From Hermetia illucens (Eukaryota; Arthropoda; Insecta; Diptera; Stratiomyidae): a stretch of DNA of 64,000 nt. Below the pieces are notes generated by a model, which did not search any database, was not told where the DNA came from, and saw only the letters and a list, made by a program, of their open reading frames with translations. The translations under genes were made by a program, and so were the position numbers. Position 1 is the stretch's first letter. Each line of letters opens with the position of its first letter. Positions 11,906-23,300 of the stretch are shown here, in pieces. The stretch spans positions 143,020,027 to 143,084,026 of the forward strand of contig NC_051852.1 of assembly GCF_905115235.1 (NCBI RefSeq), read 5' to 3'.

Positions 11906-14822
11906 GGTTGATACAAATCAATCTCAACCACTGCGAGGCGGCGCAGGATCTACTCGCGCAAACCATCCGCGAGAAAAACATCGATGTAGCCATACTAAGT
12001 GAACCATACCGAAACCGCGGTGGTAGCGTTTGGGTCAAAGACCAAACGGGCCAAGCAGCGCTGTGGACTTGTGGAGAACAAGCTTTCCAGGAAATAATGG
12101 AGCACCCGGAGGGGAGCTTCATCAGAGCGAAGGTGAAGGGCATCCACATCTACAGCTGCTATGTTCCACCCAGCGCTACACTCGTCGAGTATGAGCGGAT
12201 GCTTGCTGCTCTTGTTTTGGATGCAAGAGGACGTTGGCCGATCATAATAGGAGGCGATTTCAATGCGTGGGCTCTTGAATGGGGCAGCCGGGTAACTAAT
12301 GTCAGGGGACGTGTTCTCCTCGAAGCATTCGCGGAGCTGGACGTGGTACTGGCGAATGTTGGGTCTTCGTACACTTTCCGGGCAAGGGGCCTGGGGTCTA
12401 TAGTGGACCTGACATACGTGGGTGCCACTTTAGCCAGTGGAACCGCTTGGCATGTCAGTGAGGACTATACTCATAGCGACCACCAGGCAATCTGCATAGA
12501 GATCAAGGGCGGATCGACCTCGAAAAAGAGTTTTCGCAGAATGCCGGGTGGTATGCTTGGCTGAACAGTGAAAGCGTTCGAGGGGGACACGTTTTCCGCG
12601 GTGCTTAAATCCGACATATCCCTGAATGGTACGGCTGGAGAGAAAGCCACCCAGATCACTCGATGGGTGACGGAAGCATGCGATGCTACTATGCCCAGAA
12701 GGCGATTGCTCCCCAGTAGGCAACCCAACTACTGGTGGAACAACGAAATCGCAAGTTTGCGAGCCGCATGTTTTCAGGCAAGGAGGCTTTGCCAGAGGCT
12801 CAGGGGAAAACCCGGTGGCGATGATCGAGAGGAGGCACACAAGCAATTGCGTGGCCGCCTAAAGGAAGCGATTCGGAGGAGCAAAAAGAACTGCTTCAAA
12901 CAGCTGTGCGACCATGCCGACATAAACCCTTGGGCGAGGCTTACAGAGTGGTGATGAAAAGGCTGCGGAAATCACCCCAGGTGACCTGTCCGCGCCTCCT
13001 GAAACAGATTGTTACCACGAAAATAGGGGAAGGCAAAGTTTTCTCCAGCTAAATGACGGCATAATACCGCCTGTAACTGTGGAGGAGCTGCGGGAAATAT
13101 GTGGTAGGTTCGGTGACAACAAGGCCCCAGGGTTGAATGGCATCCCCAACCGAGCTTTGAAACTGGCAGTGAAGACTAGGCCCGAACTTTTCGCCAACAC
13201 CTTCGAGGCGTGCCTAAAAGAAGGAATATTCCCTGCCCAGTGGAAACAGCAAAAGTTGGTGTTGCTTCCGAAGCCTGGCAAGCCACCTGGAAACCCAGCG
13301 TCGTATCGTCCTATCTGCCTGTTGGATACAATGGGGAAGATGATGGAGAGAGTCATCTACAACATACTCCTACCCATCGTCGAAGCCAGCAATGGTTTGT
13401 CGGAACGCCAGTTTGGTTTCCGACGCGCCCACTCTACGGTGGACGCAATTGGCATGGTGGTAAGCCCTGGTGACGTTGGATGTCAAAAACGCATTCAACT
13501 CAGCCAACTGGAATAGAATTAAACGGGCGTTGGCTGACATAGGTGTCCCCGGATACTTAGCGAATTTGGTGGAAAACTACCTCTCAGAGAGGACTCTCTG
13601 GTACGGGACGGATGAGGGCCCCGAAGAATACATTATCACAGCCGGGGTACCACAGGGATCGGTACTTGGTCCCCTGTTATGGAATATCATGTATAATGGG
13701 GTGCTTGCTCTTCCCGTCCCAGAGGGGACTACGATTGTCGGCTTTGCTGATGACCTAGCTGTGGTTGTTGCAGCAAAACACCCAGAAGATGTGGAGGTTT
13801 ACGCAACAGAAACAGTGAGAGCGGTAAAGTCCTGGCTAGAAAAGGCCGGGCTGACCTTGGCAGACGCGAAAACGGAAGCGGCCTTAATAACGAAACGCAG
13901 GCAAAATAACACTGTAAAAGTGGAGGTCGGTGGACATACGGTCGTATCAAAGCCGGCTATCAAATACCTGGGGGTAATAATTGACACCAAATTGAGTTTT
14001 AGGGAACACCTAGAGTATGCATGCCAAAAGGCAGCCAGTGCCACCACGGCACTTGCAAAAATGTTGCCAAATATTGGTGGGCCGAAACATTGCCGGAGGT
14101 TGGTGCTAGCCGGAGTGGTGCCCTCCATCCTGCTCTACTCGTCGCCTGTGTGGACAGAGGCGGTTGCAAACTCTCAGAGACGGAAGCAGGTGAACTCGGT
14201 TTACCGGCGGATGGCTTTGAGGGTTTGCAGTGCTTTTAGAACCACATCAGATGAGGCAGTATTGGTGGTGGCAGGCATGATCCCGGTTGACATTCCGGCC
14301 AAAGAAATGAGTGTCCTGTACAATGCAAGACATATGGAGGGGCATGCACAGCGTAGAAGTGCGGCAAGGTCAGAGTCGCTTGATCTCTGGCAACGCAGAT
14401 GGAACGAGTCTGCAAAAGGTCGGTGGACGCACAGGCTCATTCCCAACATTAGGGTGTGGCTTGAGCGAAAACATGGGGAGACCAACTACCACATTACCCA
14501 GTTCCTCACGGGACACGGTGGTTGCTACAGGCAGTATCTGCACCGCTTTGGGTTGGATGATTTTCCGAACTGTCCCAGATGCGATGGCATACCGGAGGAT
14601 CCAGAGCATGTGATGTTTCACTGCCCACGATTTGCGATGGAGAGAAGGAGCTTACACCAGGTACTGGGCAGGAGCGGGACCCCGGAGAGCTTGGTTACTG
14701 AGATGCTGGAGTCCGAGGAGAAGTGGCTTGCGGTTGGCTCCGCAATCATCCAAATGCAGGAGGAGTTGCTGAAGGAACAAAGAAGGAGGAAAGCTGCAAA
14801 TAGGAGAAGGATGAGTGCCTAA
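11902..14822 (+). pseudogene. R1-like ORF2 (AP endonuclease, RT, zinc finger)
   Basis: The endonuclease comes first (11902-12564; QINLNHCEAAQDLL, IIGGDFNAWALEW, HSDHQAICIEI). RT follows (13079-13516; KAPGLNGIPNRAL, SYRPICLLDTMGKMMERV, QFGFRRAHSTVDAIG, and 13470-14822; AGVPQGSVLGPLLWN, FADDLAVVVAAK). A Cys-His motif, CPRCDGIPEDPEHVMFHC, lies near the end. Breaks: a stop at 12562, a frame change near 12930, and a deletion of about 25 codons with frame change near 13465, just before TLDVKNAFNSANWN. The last 450 codons are open. The catalytic FADD is intact. Confidence 0.8.
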
Positions 14823-15005
14823 GAGCAAACCTACCCCGCGAAGTAATACCTCAATGGTGGTCCCGCGGGGCTGGGGCTGGAGAGACCGGGGGTGGTTTTT
14901 AGTGGGTGTGATTCCCACACGCGCCCGCTGTAGTTCCGCCGTTCGGGCGTCGGACGTGTCTTTCTAAGATTTTCCACCTCTGTGTACGCACAAAAAAAAA
15001 AAAAA

Positions 15006-15043
15006 GACCGGATACCGGTTGTTGCGCCGTTGATAATGATGAT
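15006..15043 (+). mobile_element. Family B copy B1, 3' tail after the nested insertion
   Basis: It resumes with GACCGGATACCGG and GTTGCGCCGTTG, then ends in an (ATG)n-like run (TGATAATGATGAT). This is the 3' end seen in all other family B copies in the window. Confidence 0.8.
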
Positions 15044-17974
15044 GATACTAAGACTCGACATAACGAGCTTCACTTTCAAACAGAAAGTGGCAGTACTCCA
15101 TAAAAAATGGAAGATTTGCGAAGACAGTCATTTTTCAACCAGAGGAACTTTTGCAGTATCTGACGGAATACGAAGAAACCCAGGCCAAATAATAAAAGCA
15201 TCGAATTTGCAGAAAGGCTTTTGGATTTCATCAGGGGAACGGGGCACATTAGCGATTCAGCGGATGGAATTTTACAATCAACAGAATTAGATGCGGTCAG
15301 ACTAGAACGGATTAAGATTCAAATGTTCGATGGAACTTGCTCAGCTTGGATTTCATTCAAAGACCTGATCAAATCTCTTGTTCATGACAACGGGAGACTG
15401 TCTGGGGTACGGAAGCTACAGTATCTTCGAGCATCAGAAAAGAGAGGAGCGTCTCAGCACAATAGGCATCTTATGATAATATGTCGGATGCCAACTATTC
15501 AGCAGCTTGGGATCTCTTGGGACACCAAGCGCATTATTGCCCAGCCACTTTTGGCCCAGTTTTGGAATATGAAAACCGATGTAAAAGCCGAAGGCATCCA
15601 AAGAATGATTGATACGACTAACGAGCTCATCACGAATTTCCAAAGTAGAACCATTCGACGCAGTCATGGTGGTTATTCTGAAGTGCAAGCTTGATCCAGA
15701 GTTGAGAGCAGAATGGCACCGGAAAATTGGCTACACAATAGACGTGCCTAAGTTAGAGGCATTCCTAGAATTCCTAGGAACTCAGTACCACGTCATTGAA
15801 GAAATGAATAAATGCTCCTGCCCTAAAAAATCCAGCAACGTGGGGACATATACCGTTACCCATAACGAACTCGAAAAGTGCGCAGTATGTAAATCAGACC
15901 ACGGGTTATACAAGTACTCTATGTTCCAAGGCTACACCATATACAAGGGAAGAAAATTTGTTAAAACAAGCAACTTGCGTATCAAGGTAGCGTGTAAGAC
16001 TTCCGGAATGTATCAACACTCTATGCTGCATCCTATGACTACTGACAAATTTGCAACGCCAAAAAAGTCAAACACGAACCATTCTGATTAATCCAAAAGC
16101 AACCTTGTGAATCGGGAAAATATGTGGACTGCTATTAGCAAAGGCAATAATTGAGCAGCGTAATGTCAACGGCGATCTCATCAAGCTGCGTGCACTAATA
16201 GACCAAGGTTCCCAGAATCCCCTCATTGCGGAGTACGCGGCAAATTTATTGGGGTTGAAATGAAAATGTGCCTCAGTGATTATATTGGGAATTGGAAGTG
16301 CAGAGGACAAATACCAATAACCATGAAGGAAAAATGGTCAAATGGTGAAATAAATACCATCGCGTTAGTCATTGATACAATCACAAATCCTCTTCCTTCC
16401 AGGACGATACGCATTATTGGTGACATTCGCCCGACCCGTGCAGACCTAGCTGATCCATATTCCGGGACCAAGGGAAGAAACGATGTTCTCCTTGACGCAG
16501 GTGTATACGGGGATATTTTATCTTTCGGAATCATTCATGGAACCCCCAGGAAGAAGAAGAATGTGAAGCTCACCATCAAGCAACCACCAAACGATTGGAA
16601 GAGGGACGATTCGCAGTGCATTCAAAGCTGTCCCAAGGACAATCCTGGCACCTGGTCTGTGATGCTGAAATATGAAGCGCACGAGAAGAAGATGCTAAAA
16701 ACTCAAAATTGTTTCGAGAGTACAACGAATGCTTGCAAGACTATATAGACTGACACATGCAGGAAATACCAAAGGGCGAAGTTGGATTAGCATTACATTA
16801 TCTACCATATCATGCGATTATCAAGGAATGTAATACAACGACTCAGGTGCGAGTGGTCTTCAATGCATCAGCAAAAACTGCATCTATGAGATCCTTGATC
16901 CTTGACAAATACAAGTCCCAAGCGAGGATACAGATCTCCAATGGATCGTGTGGTGACCCAACGAAGCAGATGTAACTAGTCATTACCGGTTGAAGAGAGT
17001 TACATTCGGAACGGCAAGCGCACAGTTTCAAGCCACTAGAAGACTGCAACACTTAGCCATGAACGAGTAATGTTTTATGTCGACGATCTAATGACCGGAA
17101 TAGACACGGCCGAGAAGGGCAAGAGCCTCTACACGGAATTAACTCTTCTGCTTAGAATGGATGGGTTTGATCTGCCCAAGTGGAACCTAGACCAAGTATT
17201 GGCAGCCATACAAGAGCTCCACCGGGGGTCAGTATACCCACTTAATTTCAACATGGAAGACCGAGTAAAGGCACTCGGATTACAATGCCATCCTCAAGGA
17301 GACATGTTTATGTTCAACATTGATGAAAAGACCCTGCCCACAGGGGGGCTAGCTAAAAGGACAGTGACATCAGCGAACATTTTCGTCCCAGAGAGCTATA
17401 TTCATTCTATCTATAGCGCAGCGCTCGACCCCACCAAGGCAATGATGGAAATTGTGTTGTCACGGCATACACTACGTTAGGCTTTTTTTACTTTGTACTT
17501 TTCCAAGCTTGAGCTATTGCGCGGATCTGCTCTCACAGCCAAGAATAAAGCTCTCAACTCCTTATCTTAAGCGATTCAGAGACAGCCAGGTCTTGTTACC
17601 TCCTATTAAAACAAGGCGGAATACTTCTTCCATACAAGAGACCAATTTGGGCGAAGACGTTTCTTTCCTCCGCGAACGGTACATTACGCAGGGGAGACAG
17701 AAGTAAGTGACCCTCAAACGATGGTCCCTTTCGTGGCCAATGATGACATGACTCTTTTATTTCGCACATTAAGAAGACAATTCATAAGTCCACTGCTGAT
17801 CGCAATATTGTCAATCTCGTCGTTGTGGGTCTGTCTGTCTGTCTGTGGTGAAAATTGCAGAAATTTTCAAAAATTTCACCGTTGTTATTATATTTAACAA
17901 GACCATGCCTTTCCATCATATGTTCTGGCAAGGTACTGTCGGAGCATTCAGATCACCCATCACGATTACAACCT

Positions 17975-18891
17975 CCAAAAATTACTCTGGAAGACACATG
18001 TCGGAAGTACTTGTCGGAAAGCCACGAGGGTTCTGATGACTGGGGTGCGGGTGCCGGTGTCATTGGTCCAAGGAAAATGTACTTTGAGCCAATGGGCAGG
18101 TACACTAGCATATTCCAGGAGGAAATATACGCCATATACAAATGTGCCTCCTTTAATCTGCAAAGGAACTACAGGGGGCAGAACATAGCTGTTCTCACCG
18201 ATAGCCAAGCAGCGATCAAGGCACTCAGGTCCAACCAGGTGAACTCTAAACTGGTATGGGAATGGCTTGAGAGACTGAATACACTCGGCTCGTCCAACAA
18301 GGTTTGGATACTTTGGGTTCCAGGCCATGCTGGGTTGGAAGGTAACGAGGCAGCGGGCGAACTAGCCAGGAAGGGAGCAGGGATGCCTTTACACGGTCCA
18401 GAACCCTTCTGTGGAATCGGAAACGGTTTCATCGCTATGAATCTAAGAAATGAAGAGAAACGGTTGAGGCAACTATATTGGGCGGGCCTACCAGGGATGG
18501 AGCAGTCCAGGGTGCTTATTGGGGGATACGAACCCATACGCACAAAGGATTGCACCAAAAAGAACCTCCGAATCATAGTGGGAATTCTCACTGGTCATTG
18601 TCGGCTGAACTATCACCTAGGGAAGCTAGGGACACTGCCTGCAGGTTTTGTGAGGAGGCGCGGAAACCTCTATGCACATCCTGGGACAGTGTCCAGCACT
18701 TGTGCAAAGTAGGTCGAGACATCTGAGAGAACACTTATTACCGGATGCAAAGCTGAAAGATCTGGAAGTAGGGAACATACTAAAGTTCCTAACGGTTACA
18801 GGCCTGCTTGAGATACTATGATCAATAGGTACACTATAACCAGTAAAAGAGGCACAATGGTTCTTTAAAGACGCCAACAGAATAATAATAA
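17975..18891 (+). mobile_element. Family A copy A2 (internally deleted, RNase H and 3' tail)
   Basis: It opens with the post-RT segment also seen in A1 (ACTCTGGAAGACACATGTCG), then jumps straight to RNase H. The RNase H reads NIAVLTDSQAAIKALRSNQV and VWILWVPGHAGLEGNEAAGE, with catalytic Asp and His context visible. A C-terminal segment (GHCRLNYHLGKLG) and a 3' end of (AAT)n follow. The 8-bp duplication TACAACCT lies at 17967-17974 and 18892-18899. The missing piece between RT and RNase H must have been lost before or during insertion. Confidence 0.8.
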
Positions 18892-18932
18892 TACAACCTT
18901 ATTTTCTGATCACAGAAAGTATCGTTCCTCCT

Positions 18933-19478
18933 TTATCGGAAATCTCCGTTGATACGTAGTACTGTACAGATCTTCCTTAACCTAGAAAGGAATCTTGAAG
19001 TCAAAACCCTGTCCTTGCGGTAGCTGTCAGTAACAATCCGACACCTGGTCCGCGTCTGCCACCACTTGTCTATCCAGAGTGCAAAAGGGTAGCGCCCCAC
19101 TTCGCTTAGGCTTAAAATGTCACCTGAGGTTATTTTGCTGGAATTCTCGCCTAAGGTAGAGCAAGGCAGCACTCTTCGGCCTTTAACAAAGTTATCAAGG
19201 AGTGTTTCCATATTCTGGAAATGTTTTCGATAGCCAAAGGTCGTAGCCTTTGGCAACGGGTTGTCCTTATCCGAAGCGTATTTGACATTTTTGAAGCGAT
19301 TAGGAGAGAATACTTGAAGTGTACTCTTAAACAGCAACGAACGGAGCTTGGATATGATATGGGAATATTCCACCTTTTGGTATAAGAAAGCTACTTTCCA
19401 AGTGGAACCAGTATCCTCATTTCGAATAAAACAGCATCCACGGCGATTTCCGGTACCTAAGAGTTGGGCCCACGTCAC
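18933..19478 (-). CDS. Unassigned 181-residue ORF
   Basis: An uninterrupted minus-strand frame, unusually long for this decayed neighbourhood. It is Arg/Lys- and aromatic-rich (GRYPFALWIDKWWQTRTRCR) with no signal peptide or membrane segment. I recognise no domain. It lies just right of A2 and may be part of another mobile element. No promoter or splice context was identified, so it may not be a gene. Confidence 0.25.
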   Translation of the reverse strand: MTWAQLLGTGNRRGCCFIRNEDTGSTWKVAFLYQKVEYSHIISKLRSLLFKSTLQVFSPNRFKNVKYASDKDNPLPKATTFGYRKHFQNMETLLDNFVKGRRVLPCSTLGENSSKITSGDILSLSEVGRYPFALWIDKWWQTRTRCRIVTDSYRKDRVLTSRFLSRLRKICTVLRINGDFR

Positions 19479-19479
19479 C

Positions 19480-20320
19480 TTTTACCAGTGTAGGTTTGAT
19501 CACCGCTCTTAACTTCCCGTTTCTCTCTCATATGTCTTCCCAGGAGTGAGCCCCTCCTAAGCTCCTTATTATAACATTATATATTATATTATAATCAATT
19601 GTACTGCTATATGGGCCTTTGTTCTAACTTATAAGCAGCTGGTTCCGAACTTAGATACATCCGATTTATGACCGAATGGCACTTTGTTGGGGCTGCACTT
19701 AGGTGCTAGCGAATCTGAACGGTCGAAATACACCTCTTTTCCTGTGCCGTTGTCAAGCTTCGTCCTTGCGGTTGATATTAGTCAACCTGAATGACCACTT
19801 TGAGTATCTTTTACCATCTCATTAATTAATTAATCAATGTCAGATATTTACGAATATAATATAAGACTTGAATGTCCTTCTAAGAAGACAATTACTCTTC
19901 CTTATCGCTCATTTTAGATTCATGTAAAAATGAGCGAATTTAAAAAAAAAAGCAAGTATGCAGTTAGCACTCTTACTATCCACAATAATCGATTGAGGTA
20001 ATTTTCTCAACAATTTGCGAAATTGGCTCCCCAAAGCGTCAACGTTGCAATTGATTGAGGGATATCATCTGTATGCAAGAGTTAAGCCGTTGCATTTGAA
20101 ATTTTTTCATGGGAAAATCTTCAGACCTTCCATCTAAGATTCACCTTTTAGTTGGAAAAAGGATTCCAACTATTACAGTGACCAACCATTTTGAAAAGTA
20201 AATTATATCTCAAGGATAACATTTGCTAGAGGTAATTCCGCTGGCATTAATGTTTAACTAGGACAAACGACGGGATTTTCTCACATTTTTTATTGAAAGC
20301 ACCACGTAATCAGCAAAAAT
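19480..20320. other. Or1 upstream region, no gene
   Basis: AT-rich, with a run of TATA/ATTA at 19560-19600. No ORF or repeat match stands out before the Or1 TATA box. Confidence 0.4.
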
Positions 20321-20324
20321 CGGG

Positions 20325-20330
20325 TATAAA
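20325..20330 (+). promoter_or_regulatory. TATA box of Or1
   Basis: TATAAA preceded by CGGG lies 68 bp before the Or1 ATG. Or2-Or4 have a TATATAAG at 55-61 bp. The spacing is similar but the surrounding block is not conserved with theirs. Confidence 0.5.
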
Positions 20331-20392
20331 TTGAATTTATCGGAAACTTTTTACCTAGTGTACCATCAGCTTCACTTTGAAAAGTATTCAAA

Positions 20393-23300
20393 ATGGTGGA
20401 CAGTGTATTTTGCAGAAAAGTAAAAACCGTACGCTTTTTGGACAAGTTGTGGTATTTTGCGCGTATACATGGCTATTTTGCAAGTCAGAACTACAATTTC
20501 TGGCAAATTATAATTGTGGCCTACGTCATCCTCGTACCGAACTTCGTAACAATAATTTCCTTTGAGTTTCAGCTGCCCTTCATCCGTGACATGGAGCAGT
20601 TGTCTGAGAATTTTTATATGAACATGTCAGTCCTGACTTGCTGTTCCAAGTTTCTAATTATCCTGAAAATGCGTCCCAAGTTGATTAGCATCAATGACCT
20701 CTTTGGCAAACTGGACAACGTGGGATTGACAGCACAACAGAGTGATAAATTGCAAAAGGAAATATTGAACTGTAATCGATTGACGACCTTTGTCACTTTT
20801 TGGTATTGGTTGGTGTCGACTACCACGGCCTTTAATGCAAGCCTATCTAATGGCAAAATACTCATGTTTAATGTTTGGACCCCTTACGACTTCCAACAGT
20901 CTCCCTGGGTATACTGGATAACGCTTTTATTCCAGTACAGCTGCTTTATCATTGTGGCCACACAGAATATGACAAACGATCTGATCGGTCCTTTGTATTT
21001 TATAATGCTCAGGGCTCACCTTCAAATTTTAATTGAACGAATACAGAATATCGGATGGGATCCCATGAAAACGCAAGATGAAAACTACGAGGATTTAGTA
21101 AACTCTATTAAGGATCACAAGATAATAATGAAGTAAGTAGTAAAACTGATCCTTTTAGCATACCTTTCTAATATCACGATTGAATGTCCTCACTTTTGCA
21201 ATTATATAATATTTTACTTTATTTGTCAGTGTTGTAGATAAGCTGCCAAAATAAAATTAATAACGCGTATCTCATAAAGTTGACAAGCACAAGGTATGCC
21301 AAAAAAATGCAGACACTTGCGCCATAATCAAAATGTCTGTGTCCCTTCCAAAATACTCCTCGCCCCCCACTATCAAACAATCATCCCAACGGTGTTTCTG
21401 CAACACAACAATTTGCCTTAATCTCAGATGTGCTTCACTCCTTTCTAAATTCAACCCCGTTCGCGAGGGGGAAAACATCCAGTCAATCTAAGTCATTGTC
21501 ATACATCGCAACCTTCACGCTATTCCTCTTCACTATCCATTGGAGAGATGCTGAGATTTGACGGGGGTCGAATTTTTCATGAACCTCTTTAAATGCATAG
21601 CTAGGGTCTTCAAAATGCAAGAGGTGAGGCTGATTGGTCAAATGTTCTCCCGCCGCGCTTGCCCCCTTTTCGTTTCAAGGTGTAGTGTGATTGTCTAAGC
21701 GAAATACAGCTCAGATAAATCTCTATCGTAGGAGCCATGGATTGGCATTGTGCCATCTAAATTCATTTCTTTTTCTCAAACAATAAGGCTGCATGACTTC
21801 CAAGCCGGGTTTCGCCTGGTAATCGTTCCGGTTATAGCTGAAATGCATCTGAGTCAGCAGTGCCTGGGTCTTGTCAGATGGTTTCATCCAAAAATCCTCC
21901 GACTTTTTAAGGAAAAATGGGCTACTGCCTTGACTTGCCTTGACGAGTCTCGCAAAATTGCTGCTCTTTGATGGCGCGTCAAAACAAAGGTGACTTGATA
22001 CGCTAGATGGGGATTTAAAACCTTCGTGACTGCCTTCAGATCAGGCATTTGGCAAGACTGATCACAACGAGCCTACCCCGCTTGTGAATGACAAACGCTG
22101 AACAAAAAAAAGAATAGATACAACTGATGGCCCACACTCTTAAGCAAGCTCTGTAATGACCATATGTAGCTTTGTCCGTTCCAGGGTCTAATACCAAATA
22201 TGAATTGGTGGATACTTGAAAGACCATTCTAAGTGACCGGAGTCGACCAAGAGGGCAGAGCTATCCAAAAAACCTGAAAAGGGTGGTGAAATTAACCATG
22301 AAGGTCCGCTCACAATTATTGAAGCTCCAACAAATCGTTTCATCGACACAGGCATACTTGCCTCTTTGTTAGCAAGGTTCGGAAAAGTTGGGAGTGGGAG
22401 GAAGTAGTTTGAACACTTCAGTCCCTCACGTGTTAATGCATAAAACTTCACGTGCCCTTAAACGGAAGGGTTGTTCCCCCACCTGGAAAACAAACAAGAG
22501 GATATAACGCGAAACTATCGGAGCCGCAAGAATCGAGACCCGAGTGCCGCAAACGAGATTCCTGCCTAATTACATCCTCAATTGATGCTTTCGTTCAAGA
22601 GTTCAAGATATTCAAGAGGCGTAACCTTCGGGGTTCTCATTTGAGTTTTGCGTCGCCACCGCTTCTGCTAAAAAAATTCGTTCTCTATCCGCTTGGTATT
22701 GGTACAGTCTTACATGCAATAGCCTCAGAATCGAAAGTGTCGATTTTCTTGCAATTATCCGTGATGGGGCCAAATTAGTGTTTGTCAAATAAAAAAGTGC
22801 GGATCGCTTGAACACGACAATACTTAGAAGATGTCGTTGTAATCTTAACACAATCGTGTGTCTCCAATGCACCTTGGTAACTGTGGCTGGGCTTCCAAAA
22901 TATAAATTCTAGATATAGGGGCTTAAATGTCTGTCGAAAACCGCAATAATGGAAGGATTTGAGATCTTCCAAACGATCCTTGTAAAAATGTCCTATCTGG
23001 CGATAATTCTAGTAGACCAAATCTGAATGACAATCCTGATATTTAAACTGAGGGTTTCCCGAGATATACTTAACATTCACTTCCCCTTCAGATTTAGCAA
23101 AATTGCGGTGTAATTAGACAGTGGGCCTACTTGAGAGATACTCCTCTAACTCTTCACTTTACTACAACAACTCTACCAAATTGTTTTTCGTTAAATAATT
23201 CCCGAGTCTCCTAGCTATCGAACGCAAGACTAAAAAGTAGCCGTCGTCAGTGGATATCCTATCTTCTCCAACAAATGAGTTTTTGAATTCCTGCCTCCTA

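Larger units (their letters stand above)
10162..15005 (+). mobile_element. Family F: nearly full-length R1-like LINE
   Basis: A 4.84-kb element with a 5' UTR, ORF1 (gag-like), ORF2 (endonuclease-RT), a 3' UTR and a poly(A) tail (14992-15005). It is inserted in the 3' UTR of a family B LINE. The 13-bp target GACCGGATACCGG stands at 10149-10161 and again at 15006-15018; one more A may belong to it but is hidden by the poly(A). R1-clade membership follows from the endonuclease motifs, the CCHC knuckles in ORF1 and the C-terminal CPRC...HVMFHC finger in ORF2. ORF1 is open for most of its length, while ORF2 carries a few breaks, so it is comparatively young but not intact. Confidence 0.85.
7850..17480 (+). 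mobile_element. BEL/Pao-type LTR element fossil, interrupted
   Basis: A decayed BEL/Pao element on the plus strand. Recognisable parts are gag-like sequence (15.2-15.7 kb), a cysteine/histidine region with CAVCKSDHGLYK (15.9 kb), a protease-like stretch with ALIDQGSQN (16.2 kb) and an RT stretch with FYVDDLMTG (17.07 kb). It is broken in many places and no LTRs were found, so it is old. A family B LINE sits inside it, flanked by a duplication at 8160-8179 and 15044-15062. The left limit is uncertain because the sequence before 8160 is only weakly gag-like. Confidence 0.65.

Noticed and set aside
17828-17848. GTCTGTCTGTCTGTCTG run as a copy of repeat R
   Set aside because: Only the simple repeat is present; none of the other family landmarks flank it.
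20393-21136. Or1 exon 1 read as a truncated, intronless receptor of 247 residues
   Set aside because: The apparent stop lies inside a GTAAGT donor, and exons 2 and 3 with matching lengths and phases exist at 29.15-29.63 kb. The same false stop occurs in Or2-Or4.
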